Shown here: positions 50,601-57,661 of the stretch, one piece after another | Layout of the letters: every line of letters starts with the position of its first letter | Position numbering within the stretch: position 1 is the first letter of the stretch | Source: Enoplolaimus lenunculus | Lineage: Eukaryota > Nematoda > Enoplea > Enoplida > Thoracostomopsidae | NCBI GenBank assembly: GCA_030248215.1 | Contig: JASANG010001499.1 | Span: 62,001-126,000, forward strand | Direction of reading: 5' to 3' | DNA: 64,000 nt | Position numbers and translations under genes: made by a program | Notes under the pieces: generated by a model | Seen by the model: the letters and a program-made list of their open reading frames with translations, nothing else | What the model was told of the DNA's origin: nothing | Databases searched by the model: none

Positions 50601-53600
50601 TACTAATCACCGCACTAGTCATTTTACAGATGGGACAAATATATGTTCGTTTTGTTATTTGGATGGAATTGAAGTGCGGGAGGATAATGTTCATGTGTTT
50701 ATTTATTGTTTGCGGGCGCAAGAAATTAGTTTTTTCATTACTCCCGTTTTGCAACAGGTAGCTGGAGTAAATGAAATAACGATTTCGGATTTAATTTTGG
50801 GACGAAATATTCACGACCCATTAAAGAGAATAGCTTTTAATTTCATCGTCCAACATGCACAATTGGCAATATGGAGTGCTCGATGTAAACTCGAGTTTAA
50901 CAATGAAAATGTCTGTGTTGTTGATGTTTTTCAGGAAAATGTTTATAGAAATTTGTGCAAACTTAAGCTTTATCTAAAAGAAGAATGTTTTTTTAAGGTT
51001 TTTGGAACAATAACCCGACAGAATGATAGCATGCTGGGTTTTCGAATGTCTTTTTCTCAGCGTACCTGATTTGTAGTTTGTTTTGAAACTAGGTTTCTTG
51101 TGTGCTTTTTAACATATTTGCTCTGAATAATATCCTTGCAAGCAGAGTAGAATAATGGGTAATTTTCAAGGACCTTTGTTATGTTATGATAATATGTTGT
51201 TGCCTTCTTTGGTTTATATAATTGCTTTCGTTGATGTAAATGTGGTTTATCCTTTTAATAAAACCCGGGGTGTTCGGCAAACGAGCGCTTCGGACTTAAA
51301 CTAACCTGTTTAAGTACACGATTTCGTTAAACATATTTTGGGCAACTACTTTAACAACTTGGCAGTGATCAGCACCCAGACCTCAAAGGCTTAAATTTGG
51401 CTAAAATAAAAGTTTACATGCGTTCAATGTTATTATTACGTGCTAGTGTTCGGTATAGTGCACTAATTATTCTAGCTGGAGGTTATAAGTTTTATGGATG
51501 GGCAACTATCCTTTATAAACGGCAAGTAAAGAGGTTTGCTGTTTAGGTATTAAATAATTCAGAACGTATTATATATCGGTAACATAAGCGATACGTCAAC
51601 ATTGTTGTATTTGGCGATTTCAAATTCTGTTTTGGGAACTGAGAAGAAAACCTTTTGGTTAAATTAAGAAAGTATTATCGAAGAAATATATATTTCTATT
51701 TACTTGGAGTAAACTGTGAGCAATATTTTATGTATGCTTGAGTGATAGAAAACGTCCTTTTGCATTATAACTAGTGCTAAGCTGGTACTGTAAGATACCA
51801 ATACCTGGCGAGTAAGATGCACCAGAGTTGAAAATTACGGGTCGGATATCAAAAAATTGTCGAAGCCGGACTTGACGTCTAGGTTACACGAAAAACGATA
51901 TTATTTTACTTTTTAGCAAATATTTATAAACAGGGTACAACTGGATATCCATTTCCAGTAAAAATCTATGTCCGTTTCCGCTATAGAAATACCGAAATTG
52001 TTATTTTTGTGCTCAAAATTAATCACGTATATAACTTTCAAATTTTTATTACACATATTCAGAAATTGGTCCATATGAAGTAAATATTACGAAAGTCATC
52101 CAAAATCTTAAACTTATCTGCATCCGTTATTTTCTCTTAATGTTTGTACAGAACCCGGTGTATATTTGCATATCTTAATTGTAGTGGCGGAGAAATAAAA
52201 CATCATTGTAACTTAAAGCGTCAAAAATTTTGGTTTTAGGTCTATTTTTTAAGAAATCGACGCGTGTAAAGATAGGCTTAAATTTATGCTAATGCTGTGT
52301 TCACGTTATAACCGGGGCAGCTTGGGACATGTTTTGTCCCTGTTAAACATTGGGTGTCATTTTGTCTGTTTATAGACCCAATATATGTAAAAATTCGTGT
52401 TTGTCTGCGATTGTCATGTGTAAGTCACGTGTTCTTCAATATCTTATGATATTCGAGGTACTTATATTGTCTGCGAATATCATTTATATGATAATTATCA
52501 AATGTCTGGATACTTGACGTAACATAAGTCCCAAATTGTTCTCTTGAATATAATAGGATTTGTAGAATTTAAAATTAGGATTTTTGAATTATGAAGCTGT
52601 GGTTCTATAATCGATTTTGTGTCGGAAACGAGTTTCAGGCGTGTATTCAGTATTTTAAGGCACATGTGTGCCGCTGCTGTTGGACTTTTCTGTGATTTAA
52701 TAGCACCCTAAGAATACGTAGCCCCGCTGAATATCATAATATATGATATTCTTTGTAATTTTATAATATAAATATGATACTAGCCTAAATTTCCCACAGT
52801 AATCACTTGACATACCGACCCTTGTACACATTGAACATTTGGGTGCGGTGGTTTGTAAATGCTAATGTGTGAGATTCGAGTTTTGTCTGTTGACTTGATA
52901 CAAGACACCGAATTTTAACGCTGACGTCGAATCCACATTGGACAAACCGTGAACCGCTTGCCTCGGTTATAACGCGATTCTACGCTTAATATGCTTAGGA
53001 ATATATACGCTTCATACTACTACGGCCTTTCTATACAATGGCCATAAATCCAGGCAATTTGCTCTCAAAAATTATACCATAACTTATAGCCAAACGCACC
53101 AAAGGATACAAAATTTTTGTAAACAATAAATTTCGCCACCTAAATTGCGGAAACCTCTGGCAAAAACTCTACCGGAGCTGGATTTTCGACTTGCGTCCTG
53201 TCGATGTTTAATACTACGAATTATTGACCCCTGTGCAAAAAACCATTCCCGTATTCTAGCGAAATATTGCAGAAGAAATACCCCTGGTATATGAATTTTT
53301 AAGGTCACAAGATCAGGGTGCAACCGGAATTCCGGTTCCGGTAGGGTAATCCGTTATTTTCACTATCCGCTTCCAGTAAGAAATGTGGTGTTTTTTCACC
53401 GGAATTTTCCGGTATTTTCGGTATTGAAAATTTTTTCTCATTCGAAAATTTAAGAAAAATTGACATATTATTCTAACTTATTGCTATACTCCATAATTTA
53501 TCATATGTTTCCACCTACTGCATTTTTTTCAGGATTTTGGCATTCTAAATGGTGTGTTTACTTACAACACAGCATTAAAAGCGATAAAATAGCGCTTAAA

Positions 53601-55405
53601 AATGAATTTTTCGTAACAAATATTTTTATTTTCCGGTTCTAGTATTTTTTAACTTTCCGGTTCCGGTATTTTATATTTCCGGTTGCGCCCTGCCCAAGAT
53701 CCTCCCTCGGAACCCAAAAATTCTTTTTGTCAAAAAGTTAAACAAATTATATACCATTCAACGCAATTTGTTGCGCTTGATGGATATTGTTATATTTCCC
53801 GCAATAGATTGGGTGCTAACGAGTTATGGCCAATGATTTGGCGCTGTCCCAAATCGTTGGCAGTGCCCCAAATGAGTTATTTGACCATACCTCGTTAGCC
53901 AGACGTCTGACTGCTGAAAAGTTTAACGCCGTTCAACTATGATTTGTTTAATTTTTTAAGTCCCTAGAAGGGACCTTGTGACTTTAAAACTTGAATTTCA
54001 CCAATAAAGTTTGGGTGTGGAATGATCATGGAAGGTCATGAGAAGGTCAAATCTGCCAAAATTTTCAAAATCCAAACATTCTTCTGCAAACACCTGCTTT
54101 TGGGAGGATCCGCAAAGACGCAATAACTACTTAAACGTATTCTTTACCGAACCTAATCCAAAATATGGCTTTTGTTTTTTACATGGTCCCATGTAAAAAT
54201 CAGGGGCGGTGAGTCTCTCAGTGGACTAGAATAGAGTAAGCTTAAGCTTTAGACAAACTTTTTTGCTTGGCTTAGGCTTAGGCTTAGGCTTAGGAATATG
54301 CTTATTCTTTACGCTTAGGTTTAGGCTTAGGCTTAGAGTTAGGCTTGGGAATATGCTTGATACTGTTCCGCCCCTGTTCTTTATATTGGCCTTCAATTGT
54401 ATAGAACACGCTACGCACCCCGCACCCCCAATTTCCTGGTTAATATTCCAATTTCCCCGTTAATATATATACCAATATCTCAAAATGGCAATATCCTGGG
54501 TAATATCCTAATTTCTCAAAATTGCAATATATATCCCAGGTAATATCCCAATTTTCCTTAAGAAATCCTGATATCTTGGGAAAATCGGAGTCAGTTTATG
54601 CTGAGGTTTAGGTTCAGACTCAGGTTTAGGCTTAGCCTCAGTGTTAAGCTGAGCCCAGAAGTGTAGGTTTAAACTCATGTTTAGACTTAGGCTTGAATCT
54701 AAGCTTAGGCTAAGGTTTAGGTGTATGCTTGACGGGTAAATATAGAGACGATAGTTACGGGCTCAGGACTTCCTACGCTGTAAATATCAATGAGCTGATT
54801 TTAACTCAGAATGACTTGAATCACTAGAATTTTTAGTTCAATCAATTCATTGTGAGCTAATAAATCAACTCACCCAGAGTCAGCTCAACTCAGAGTGAGA
54901 ATCAACTCAACTTACAGTGAGTTAGTTCAAAAATAAATAGCTCGCTAGCTCAATTGGTTAATGAACTCTTTGGAATTTACAGTTTAGCCAAATTTATACT
55001 TTTTTATTCCGCCGCACAAGAGATACTCGCCCGCATAAAAACATTGTCAAAATCCCAATTACCCAAAATCCCGAGCGAAAAAAGTAGCTCACAAATAAAA
55101 GTGCACGCCAAATACCCAATATCCCAATTTCCCGGATAATATCCCCATTTGCCAATATTCCAATTTCCTGGGCAGTATTTTTTCCCGGCCAATATCCCAA
55201 TTTTTCATAATCCTGAATGAGGTTGCGCCCAAAATCGCAAATCAAACGCGTGGCAGTAATATTTGGATCGACTTTTATCCGAAGTATATATACTGCACGA
55301 ATGAAACTGGAATGGCTTTCAAAAAATACTGTTGCGGTTGCGAATATGCGTAATTCATGCGTTAAGATTTCTGGTCGAATAACGAACGCCCATTTTTTAG
55401 TTTAA
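19960..55405 (+). CDS. RALGAPB: Ral GTPase-activating protein subunit beta-like
   Basis: RALGAPB is the non-catalytic subunit that pairs with RALGAPA1/A2 to switch off RalA/RalB. Exons: 19960-20166, 20807-21017, 21364-21534, 21838-22074, 22739-22957, 23467-23645, 23933-24105, 24456-24543, 25074-25213, 25385-25429, 25699-25808, 26336-26473, 27040-27222, 27712-27938, 28941-29036, 29418-29538, 30663-30742, 31272-31381, 31533-31673, 32511-32577, 32819-33022, 34915-35080, 35436-35612, 36665-37291, 39974-41245, 44498-44695, 45046-45253, 55222-55405. All 28 join in phase: about 1,992 residues against roughly 1,490 in human. Family blocks in order include VICHGLSF, GYWKTF, AGRAEA, LHSLIVSAY, NPASKRVGDAAE, AYFVLDESV, NIFYMKQG, TFIVWLEKFED and IFIHPIGEGLYRLK. 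The extra length is two exons inserted inside the C-terminal Rap/Ran-GAP-like region. The last exon is the least certain; otherwise translation stops at 45257. Confidence 0.85.
23646..27039. other. Introns 6-12 of RALGAPB, no separate genes
   Basis: The gaps longer than 300 bp here (24106-24455, 24544-25073, 25809-26335, 26474-27039) hold AT-rich intron sequence. I see no RNA gene, no clear transposon and no antisense exon in them. Confidence 0.5.
23933..31673 (+). CDS. RALGAPB: RALGAPB exons 7-19, central scaffold
   Basis: Exon 7 contains AGRAEAYSVLVR, identical in its core to the vertebrate AGRAEA motif. Exons 8-9 continue RILCSKKCGE and IVCHGQPLFYMDLPAVHVL. Exon 12 carries LLENMLLKLVKVERDANN; exon 13 a short Gln-rich run, then the QW helix; exon 14 SRELHSLIVSAYICVC; exon 15 NPASKRVGDAAEQLLATI; exon 16 AYFVLDESVLIAV. 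Exon 19 carries ADWSVPPLKCSPE. The exon 8 donor could be GTGAAC at 24544 (chosen, keeps phase) or GTAAAA at 24572. Exon sizes are small (45-227 bp) and introns mostly 170-1,900 bp. Confidence 0.85.
28384..28424. repeat. Right-end scrap of the hAT-type MITE
   Basis: TTATCCGGTTGTACCCTG within intron 14 resembles the terminal TTCCGGTTGCACCCTG of the 379-bp family. No left end is present. Confidence 0.5.
28605..28850. repeat. CAATCGCGAT-rich dispersed repeat, intron 14
   Basis: Shares 'gcaattcaagtcgcgtttg' and 'gcaattgcgatc' with the copies at 15040-15196 and 29990-30135. A minus-strand open frame here (28644-28853) is a by-product. Confidence 0.55.
29990..30135. repeat. CAATCGCGAT-rich dispersed repeat, intron 16
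   Basis: Contains AAGAAACAAGCAATCGCGAT and an internal 'aatcgcgattagttctaatcgcg' inverted pair. Same family as 15040-15196. Confidence 0.55.
31068..31163. repeat. Imperfect hairpin, about 39-bp arms
   Basis: Left arm 31068-31106 and right arm about 31125-31163 are inverse copies with a few mismatches (core CTAAGCGGAATCAG), separated by about 18 bp. It lies in intron 17. A GC-richer 'ccgattccg' relative occurs near 60410-60500 and 61110-61200. Confidence 0.6.
32511..35612 (+). CDS. RALGAPB: RALGAPB exons 20-23, start of the GAP-like region
   Basis: Exon 20 has VARLLLTTIGGLPL, matching human TARLFLSHFGFLSL. Exon 21 has NIFYMKQG...SDIL, matching human FIFYMKPG...QEIL. Exon 22 has FVRFLSRMG, matching FLEFLLSLG, and exon 23 YIVWADWMTELRITVP, matching LYYADALTEIAFVVP. 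The acceptor of exon 21 is uncertain: 32819 keeps phase and has the best pyrimidine tract, but 32789 and 32804 also keep phase. The beta subunit's GAP-like domain is considered regulatory; catalysis comes from the alpha subunit. Confidence 0.82.
33191..33602. mobile_element. hAT-type MITE with perfect 8-bp target duplication, intron 21
   Basis: 412 bp. ATTGTAAC occurs exactly at 33183-33190 and 33603-33610. Ends match the 9161-9539 copy except for the first base (TAGGGTGCAACC). Confidence 0.92.
34010..34690. repeat. Degenerate 'CCGGGAAATTGGGATATTA' minisatellite, intron 21
   Basis: About 25 loosely repeated units of roughly 20-30 bp built from CCGGGAAATTGGGATATTA variants, decaying into poly-A/T-rich sequence to about 34880. 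The inverse-oriented form (TAATATCCCAATTTCCCGG) occurs near 54425-54560 and 55085-55205. Confidence 0.75.
36665..37291 (+). CDS. RALGAPB: RALGAPB exon 24, insertion part 1
   Basis: A 209-codon exon, phase 1-1, opening with an acidic stretch (DELPDSDSDTDELE) and continuing Ser/Pro/Asn-rich. It sits where the vertebrate protein has only a short acidic Ser-rich linker (ESNISDQDSDSNMDL-like). The shared acidic character suggests an expanded linker, not a new domain. Splice sites tttaag/C and AA/GTAAGA are acceptable. Confidence 0.8.
37292..39973. other. Intron 24 of RALGAPB
   Basis: 2.7 kb. Contains a CCCC/GGGG-rich repeat unit at about 38845-38960 (related to 57385-57490), a CAATCGCGAT-type repeat at 39115-39340 and an open but start-less frame at 37704-37901. 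Nothing here could be tied to the flanking exons. Confidence 0.45.
39974..41245 (+). CDS. RALGAPB: RALGAPB exon 25, insertion part 2
   Basis: A 424-codon exon, the largest in the gene, phase 1-1, preceded by a strong acceptor (gttttcttcag). The product is Ser/Lys/Arg/Asp-rich with no cysteine pattern or known fold; it looks intrinsically disordered and rich in possible phosphorylation sites (RRKSLA, RRQSATPSPH). Two minus-strand open frames over it are shadows. Codon usage resembles neighbouring exons. It lies between the acidic linker and the exon that resumes conserved GAP-like sequence. Confidence 0.82.
41246..44497. other. Intron 25 of RALGAPB
   Basis: 3.25 kb holding the inverted-repeat element at 42171-42578, a 'gcagtagcgtaaccagggggg' repeat start near 41952 with a 'ggctacgcccctac' partner near 43238, and a hAT-like left end (AGGGATGCGCCGATTAATAG) near 43749. 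No antisense gene is recognised; the open frames 41559-41924 (+) and 41679-41885 (-) overlap each other. Confidence 0.5.
42171..42578. mobile_element. About 408-bp inverted-repeat element
   Basis: CCCAAGCCGTAATTCAGCCC near the left end (from about 42180) is mirrored at 42550-42570 with two mismatches. Further inverted copies of 'tagcccaattc' occur in between. Non-coding; target duplication not resolved. Confidence 0.65.
44498..45253 (+). CDS. RALGAPB: RALGAPB exons 26-27, conserved C-terminal GAP-like part
   Basis: Exon 26 (44498-44695) has VPVGPIPPPRS and TFIVWLEKFEDHVRFPV, aligning with human [20 protein letters not shown] and IENFPL. Exon 27 (45046-45253) has LPIMIIFIHPIGEGLYRLKK, aligning with human VPVIFIHPLNTGLFRIK. 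If exon 27 is not spliced at 45253 (AA/GTAATT) it reaches TAA at 45255-45257, with AATAAA at 45333-45338; that would be a truncated isoform. Confidence 0.85.
45333..45338 (+). terminator. RALGAPB: Possible alternative poly(A) signal
   Basis: AATAAA 76 bp after the in-frame TAA of unspliced exon 27. It would support a short isoform ending before the retrotransposon. Confidence 0.4.
45704..47476 (+). CDS. Retrotransposon ORF1: RNA-binding protein with CCHC knuckle and NADAR-like domain
   Basis: 590 residues, intact. Residues about 65-235 resemble the nucleic-acid-binding N-terminus of Tx1-clade ORF1 proteins. C236-x2-C239-x4-H244-x4-C249 is a CCHC zinc knuckle, followed by a Gln-rich tract (about 266-303). 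The C-terminal part (about 391-547) does not look like ordinary ORF1. It matches the NADAR/YbiA layout: FF...LSNF (409), G419-x2-F-SSPE426, KA..F (433-436), PKSIKFL, then LLVE506...PWSCG (513-517)...W.P.SLNLNGDCQTLVREHI. In that family these positions form the ADP-ribose-binding pocket; characterised members hydrolyse ADP-ribosylated guanine. The domain assignment is by eye and its activity is inference. Confidence 0.8.
   Translation: MPTTSDHDVIGIAGGGSILSEETSTLTDQPQTPMDTAAIDHNQDYDVEGNNDANELKGDYANLLRSRTLYVTNLKYHGLNNLTCVEVLNAVNKVFTVQGGEKFSNSVKIIFPSKDIASIAAGKSIKIGDSEVILEIPRDATLQSPFIVRTLHLYGVPFEVPDKALQSFLAAQNIQCLQPGRFIKHRGSEYISSGRSFLVQIRRDYKIPPRLQWCDPHFRRGYIIIRAWYPGMGRYCKSCYKFGHEQLDCVDFPALNNTEVDTNSAKQQQEEQEPKQQSQQQQQQKQQIQQQQLQQQRQQMKAGIDKDRSKLNTNKQFLDISNFIMGLIKNIQSSINNDIIVREPLALVINGKLDLTKLPESGKSFLNFSAWYRYLHLKRSMSPPFHPEGEDVKTFFDSKHPSNYRLSNFHVDNPVSVWGESFSSPEKFVAVWKARFSGRKDIEEKVWGTDDPKSIKFLHSQIVWPGTTLHYLCIVFELIYTICFARAQQCDVIGRTLLSTEGLLVETVPGPGPWSCGRGHSDNRAQNRVTWRPGSLNLNGDCQTLVREHIMLRKVRTVSTSSDILSRVTGVKRLYEESDVISGKKPNIAM
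47531..51069 (+). pseudogene. Retrotransposon ORF2: APE endonuclease and reverse transcriptase, two frameshifts
   Basis: Three overlapping segments, 47531-47959, 47928-49715 and 49693-51069, carry one protein. Endonuclease motifs in order: LNCRS, QETH, GVYAPAN, MLGDFN, SRIDRIY and TDHR. Reverse transcriptase follows: GYDGIPVEF, NWRPITLLN, KVLAKRLE, SVDHKAAFD (catalytic Asp), GIRQGCPLSPSLY and FADDT (catalytic pair). The C-terminal part has the GGINFPN and W-rich pattern of Tx1/L1 elements. The first break falls at the T8 run near 47911-47918, the second at the T6 run near 49708-49713. Both are single-base length changes, so sequencing error or decay are equally possible. Catalytic residues are all intact. 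Confidence 0.9.
51261..52293. other. Last-intron sequence between LINE and palindrome element
   Basis: AT-rich. A degenerate hAT-type left end (ACAGGGTACAACTGGATATCC-like) is visible near 51931. No coding exon seen. Confidence 0.45.
52294..52985. mobile_element. Diverged second copy of the palindrome-bearing element
   Basis: Colinear with 4493-5168 throughout, including 'ttcacgttataaccggggcagcttggg' on the left and 'cctcggttataacgcg' on the right. Most of the AATATCATATGATATT palindromes have decayed to partial forms, which shows they are not needed to keep the copy recognisable. Confidence 0.8.
53314..53692. mobile_element. hAT-type MITE, 379 bp
   Basis: Same length as the 9161-9539 copy. 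Flanked by CACAAGAT (53306-53313) and CCCAAGAT (53693-53700), one mismatch in eight. Confidence 0.85.
53693..54227. other. Last intron of RALGAPB, nothing recognised
   Basis: A plus-strand open frame (53683-53898) starts in the MITE end and has no family resemblance. Confidence 0.4.
54228..54390. repeat. CTTAGG-type array element
   Basis: The longest near-perfect run of CTTAGG in the window (about 54268-54293), bordered by 'ggactagaatagagtaagctta' and 'ctgttccgcccctgttct'. A second degenerate array follows at about 54590-54735. Confidence 0.75.
54425..55205. repeat. CCCAATTTCCCGG-type minisatellite blocks and GAGTCA-rich stretch
   Basis: 54425-54560 and 55085-55205 hold repeats of AATATCCCAATTTCCCGG, the inverse form of 34010-34690. 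About 54780-54950 is rich in 'ctcagagtgag/aactcac' repeats. Confidence 0.6.
55222..55405 (+). CDS. RALGAPB: Candidate last exon of RALGAPB
   Basis: Entered in phase 2 after TGAATGAG at 55221, which completes the AAG codon begun at 45253, and ends at TAA 55403-55405. Its 61 residues include ARMKLEWLSKNTVAVANMR, matching in spacing human SRRALGFLVRQTVINICRR near the C-terminus of RALGAPB. Identity is modest and the acceptor is ordinary. The alternative is that the gene ends at 45257. The intron would be about 10 kb, the longest in the gene, because of transposon insertions. Confidence 0.5.
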
Positions 55406-55530
55406 ACGTACAGCGCTGTTTTTTGAATATATATTTTCCGAAATTAAACTTTGTCGCTTTAAAATCAAAATAATGAACAATTGAGGAAATCTTGTTTCAC
55501 CACCGTACCGAATTCAACACAAAGCATATA

Positions 55531-55948
55531 CTGTAGTGACCCAAATAAGAGGTGGGGACTGATATTTATTTGGCCTTTCCAGAGGTACCCCCTGTTATGC
55601 GGTTACGAACTGTTATTTATTTTCAACCCGCCCTCCTCCACCCTTCACTACTGATATATCAGGTATTACAATTATTCGTTGAATTAAACGTTTTTTGCCT
55701 TGCATCTAAAGCTTGAGCGATAATGCAAGGTTATATACCTTCAAAACTTAGAGTACGCTTTAACGTTTCGAACTCAAGCTTTTTGGTTTATGCGCTACAA
55801 TTAGAAATAATTGACATCTATGGACTTTAATTAGGGTTTAGCGACTCTACAGGTTTACGGACTCTTATTAGGTATACGGACTCCTATTGATTGGGACTAA
55901 AAATGGTGACCCCAGCTTATTACCTCCCTCTTATTCGGGTCACTACAG
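55531..55948 (+). mobile_element. TA-flanked MITE, 418 bp
   Basis: Inverted ends CTGTAGTGACCCAAATAAG / CTTATTCGGGTCACTACAG with TA on both sides, as expected of Tc1/mariner-type insertion. Identical in length to 60683-61100. No transposase. Confidence 0.88.
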
Positions 55949-57661
55949 TATATCACCTTACGGCCCGACACGGGACACTTTATCTTACTAGCATTATTGC
56001 GGAGAGTTTTGAATGCAATTATTAGCACGACGGCCATCATATATAGTTTTACTGTTGAGCAAAAGAAGCAGTAAACACCACAGTGCAACCCCAAAGGTGA
56101 AAAATACCGGTAGCTTTTCGGGAATTGAAGCAACATTTTAGCTAATAAAACGTCGAAATCGCTTAATTAAACCGTCAAAATCGCTTATTTTAAAATAGTT
56201 TATGAATTAGATATTGTCGAAATGATTATTTTGACCTCCGATTTCACAGTACAAGAAAAGGGCTATAAGCGTAGCACGTTATAAAGATCGGACGATAATC
56301 GAGTCAACCAATAAATATATTTTTCGTTTACAATAGTGTTCATGAAAAATTTAATGGTATTTTCAAGTTGGTCGCGTGGTTGACACGGTTAAATTAATTG
56401 TCAGGGATGTCATGAAATATGAATTTTTATCCCCACCACACCCCGCGAATAGTTTCCATGGGGATCCCCATGGGTCCGACAAACTTTCTGACATGGTGGA
56501 CGTCATGTAGGTTGTGATACAGCTGTGCTAACAATGTGTAATCATTAAATAAGCATACGTTAAGGCTTTATGACACATGATTAACATGCTTAACATACAT
56601 TGCCAATTGTCATTTGTCATTTTTTTGATTGTGCCTTGATTCCTTGAAGCGAGGATAAAACCTCATGTAATCGTGCAAATTTCTGCAGTGAGAACCCGCA
56701 GTTGTAATTTGCACGTGCAATTTCGTCACAGAAAGAACTTGCAGCTGCAACTTGTAACTGCAAGTTTTAGTCATAACACTGAAAACGCATAATGACATGT
56801 TAGGTTCTCGCAGACAAAAATCTTTATCACAGCAATGCAACCCACGTGTAGGCACCTCAACATAGTTTTGGTGAGCAGTGGCGTGCGTCACTTCGTATTA
56901 GAAAGTGCGGATCCGATTGGTTAAACATAACATCCTTAGTATTGAACCAATAACAGGCTTATTTGTTTACTTTGTATCTTGAAAGTTTTTACTATGATTT
57001 TTGATTGATCAACTTAATTAGCACAGTTGTAGCAACGGTCAAAACAGTGATGAATTTTATCAAAATTTGAACAGAAATTTCCGTAGTGGCTCTATAAAGT
57101 ATTGCATTCAATGAACACTTGTGTGCTCCATGTAAGCGGTTGCTCCGTGAAAGAAGTTACCGCCGGATCTTCACTTTTCTCTATACAACTATATTTGCGC
57201 AGGCCCAATGCTGGATACTCTTTAACATGCATTATAATGAAAGCAAATTATGTATGTAGAGAATCTAAGTGACGCTTGGTAATGAACGCATCTCACCGTG
57301 GACAACTAACGAGACGTAGAACAATCTAGTCAATAAATTTATGTATAACATTGTATATTCCAGAGTATGTATGTTGAAATTTTTAACCCCATGCAGTTTG
57401 GGTATCCCCGCCAATTTTGAATTTATCCCCTCCACATCCCATCCTGCACCGCATGAGGATCCCCATAGAGACCCACATCCCCCCGACATCCCTGCTAATT
57501 GTACGTGTATTATAACTTGGCTAGGGGAATGAATAATTTAAACGCGGGGCTCATATCTTGTGCTGTATTTAAGTGCTACTATATGTAATTCGACCTTGTA
57601 TTCTTAATCATGTTTCATTTCTCGTATTGTGTAGTGATATGCGATTCGTAAACTTGATTTG
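55949..57661. other. Intergenic, RALGAPB to GPA2 (tail to tail)
   Basis: Contains a GGGGATCCCC-rich repeat (56425-56480, 57385-57490), also seen at 38845-38960, and a stretch of 'gcaacttgcagttgcaa' direct and inverted motifs at 56685-56770. The open frames here fall in these repeats. I searched by eye for a GPB5-like partner gene and saw none. Confidence 0.5.

Larger units (their letters stand above)
45704..51069 (+). mobile_element. Tx1/L1-type non-LTR retrotransposon
   Basis: Two consecutive ORFs in the sense direction of the host gene: ORF1 (45704-47476) and an endonuclease/reverse transcriptase ORF2 (47531-51069) broken by two frameshifts. The span given is the coding part; the element extends into flanks I cannot delimit (3' part to about 51260, with TTAATAAAACCC at its end and no long poly(A)). 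Target duplications were not found. It lies in the last intron of RALGAPB. Confidence 0.9.

Noticed and set aside
54268-54293. Interstitial telomere
   Set aside because: The same flanking sequence recurs at each array, pointing to a dispersed element with a hexamer core.
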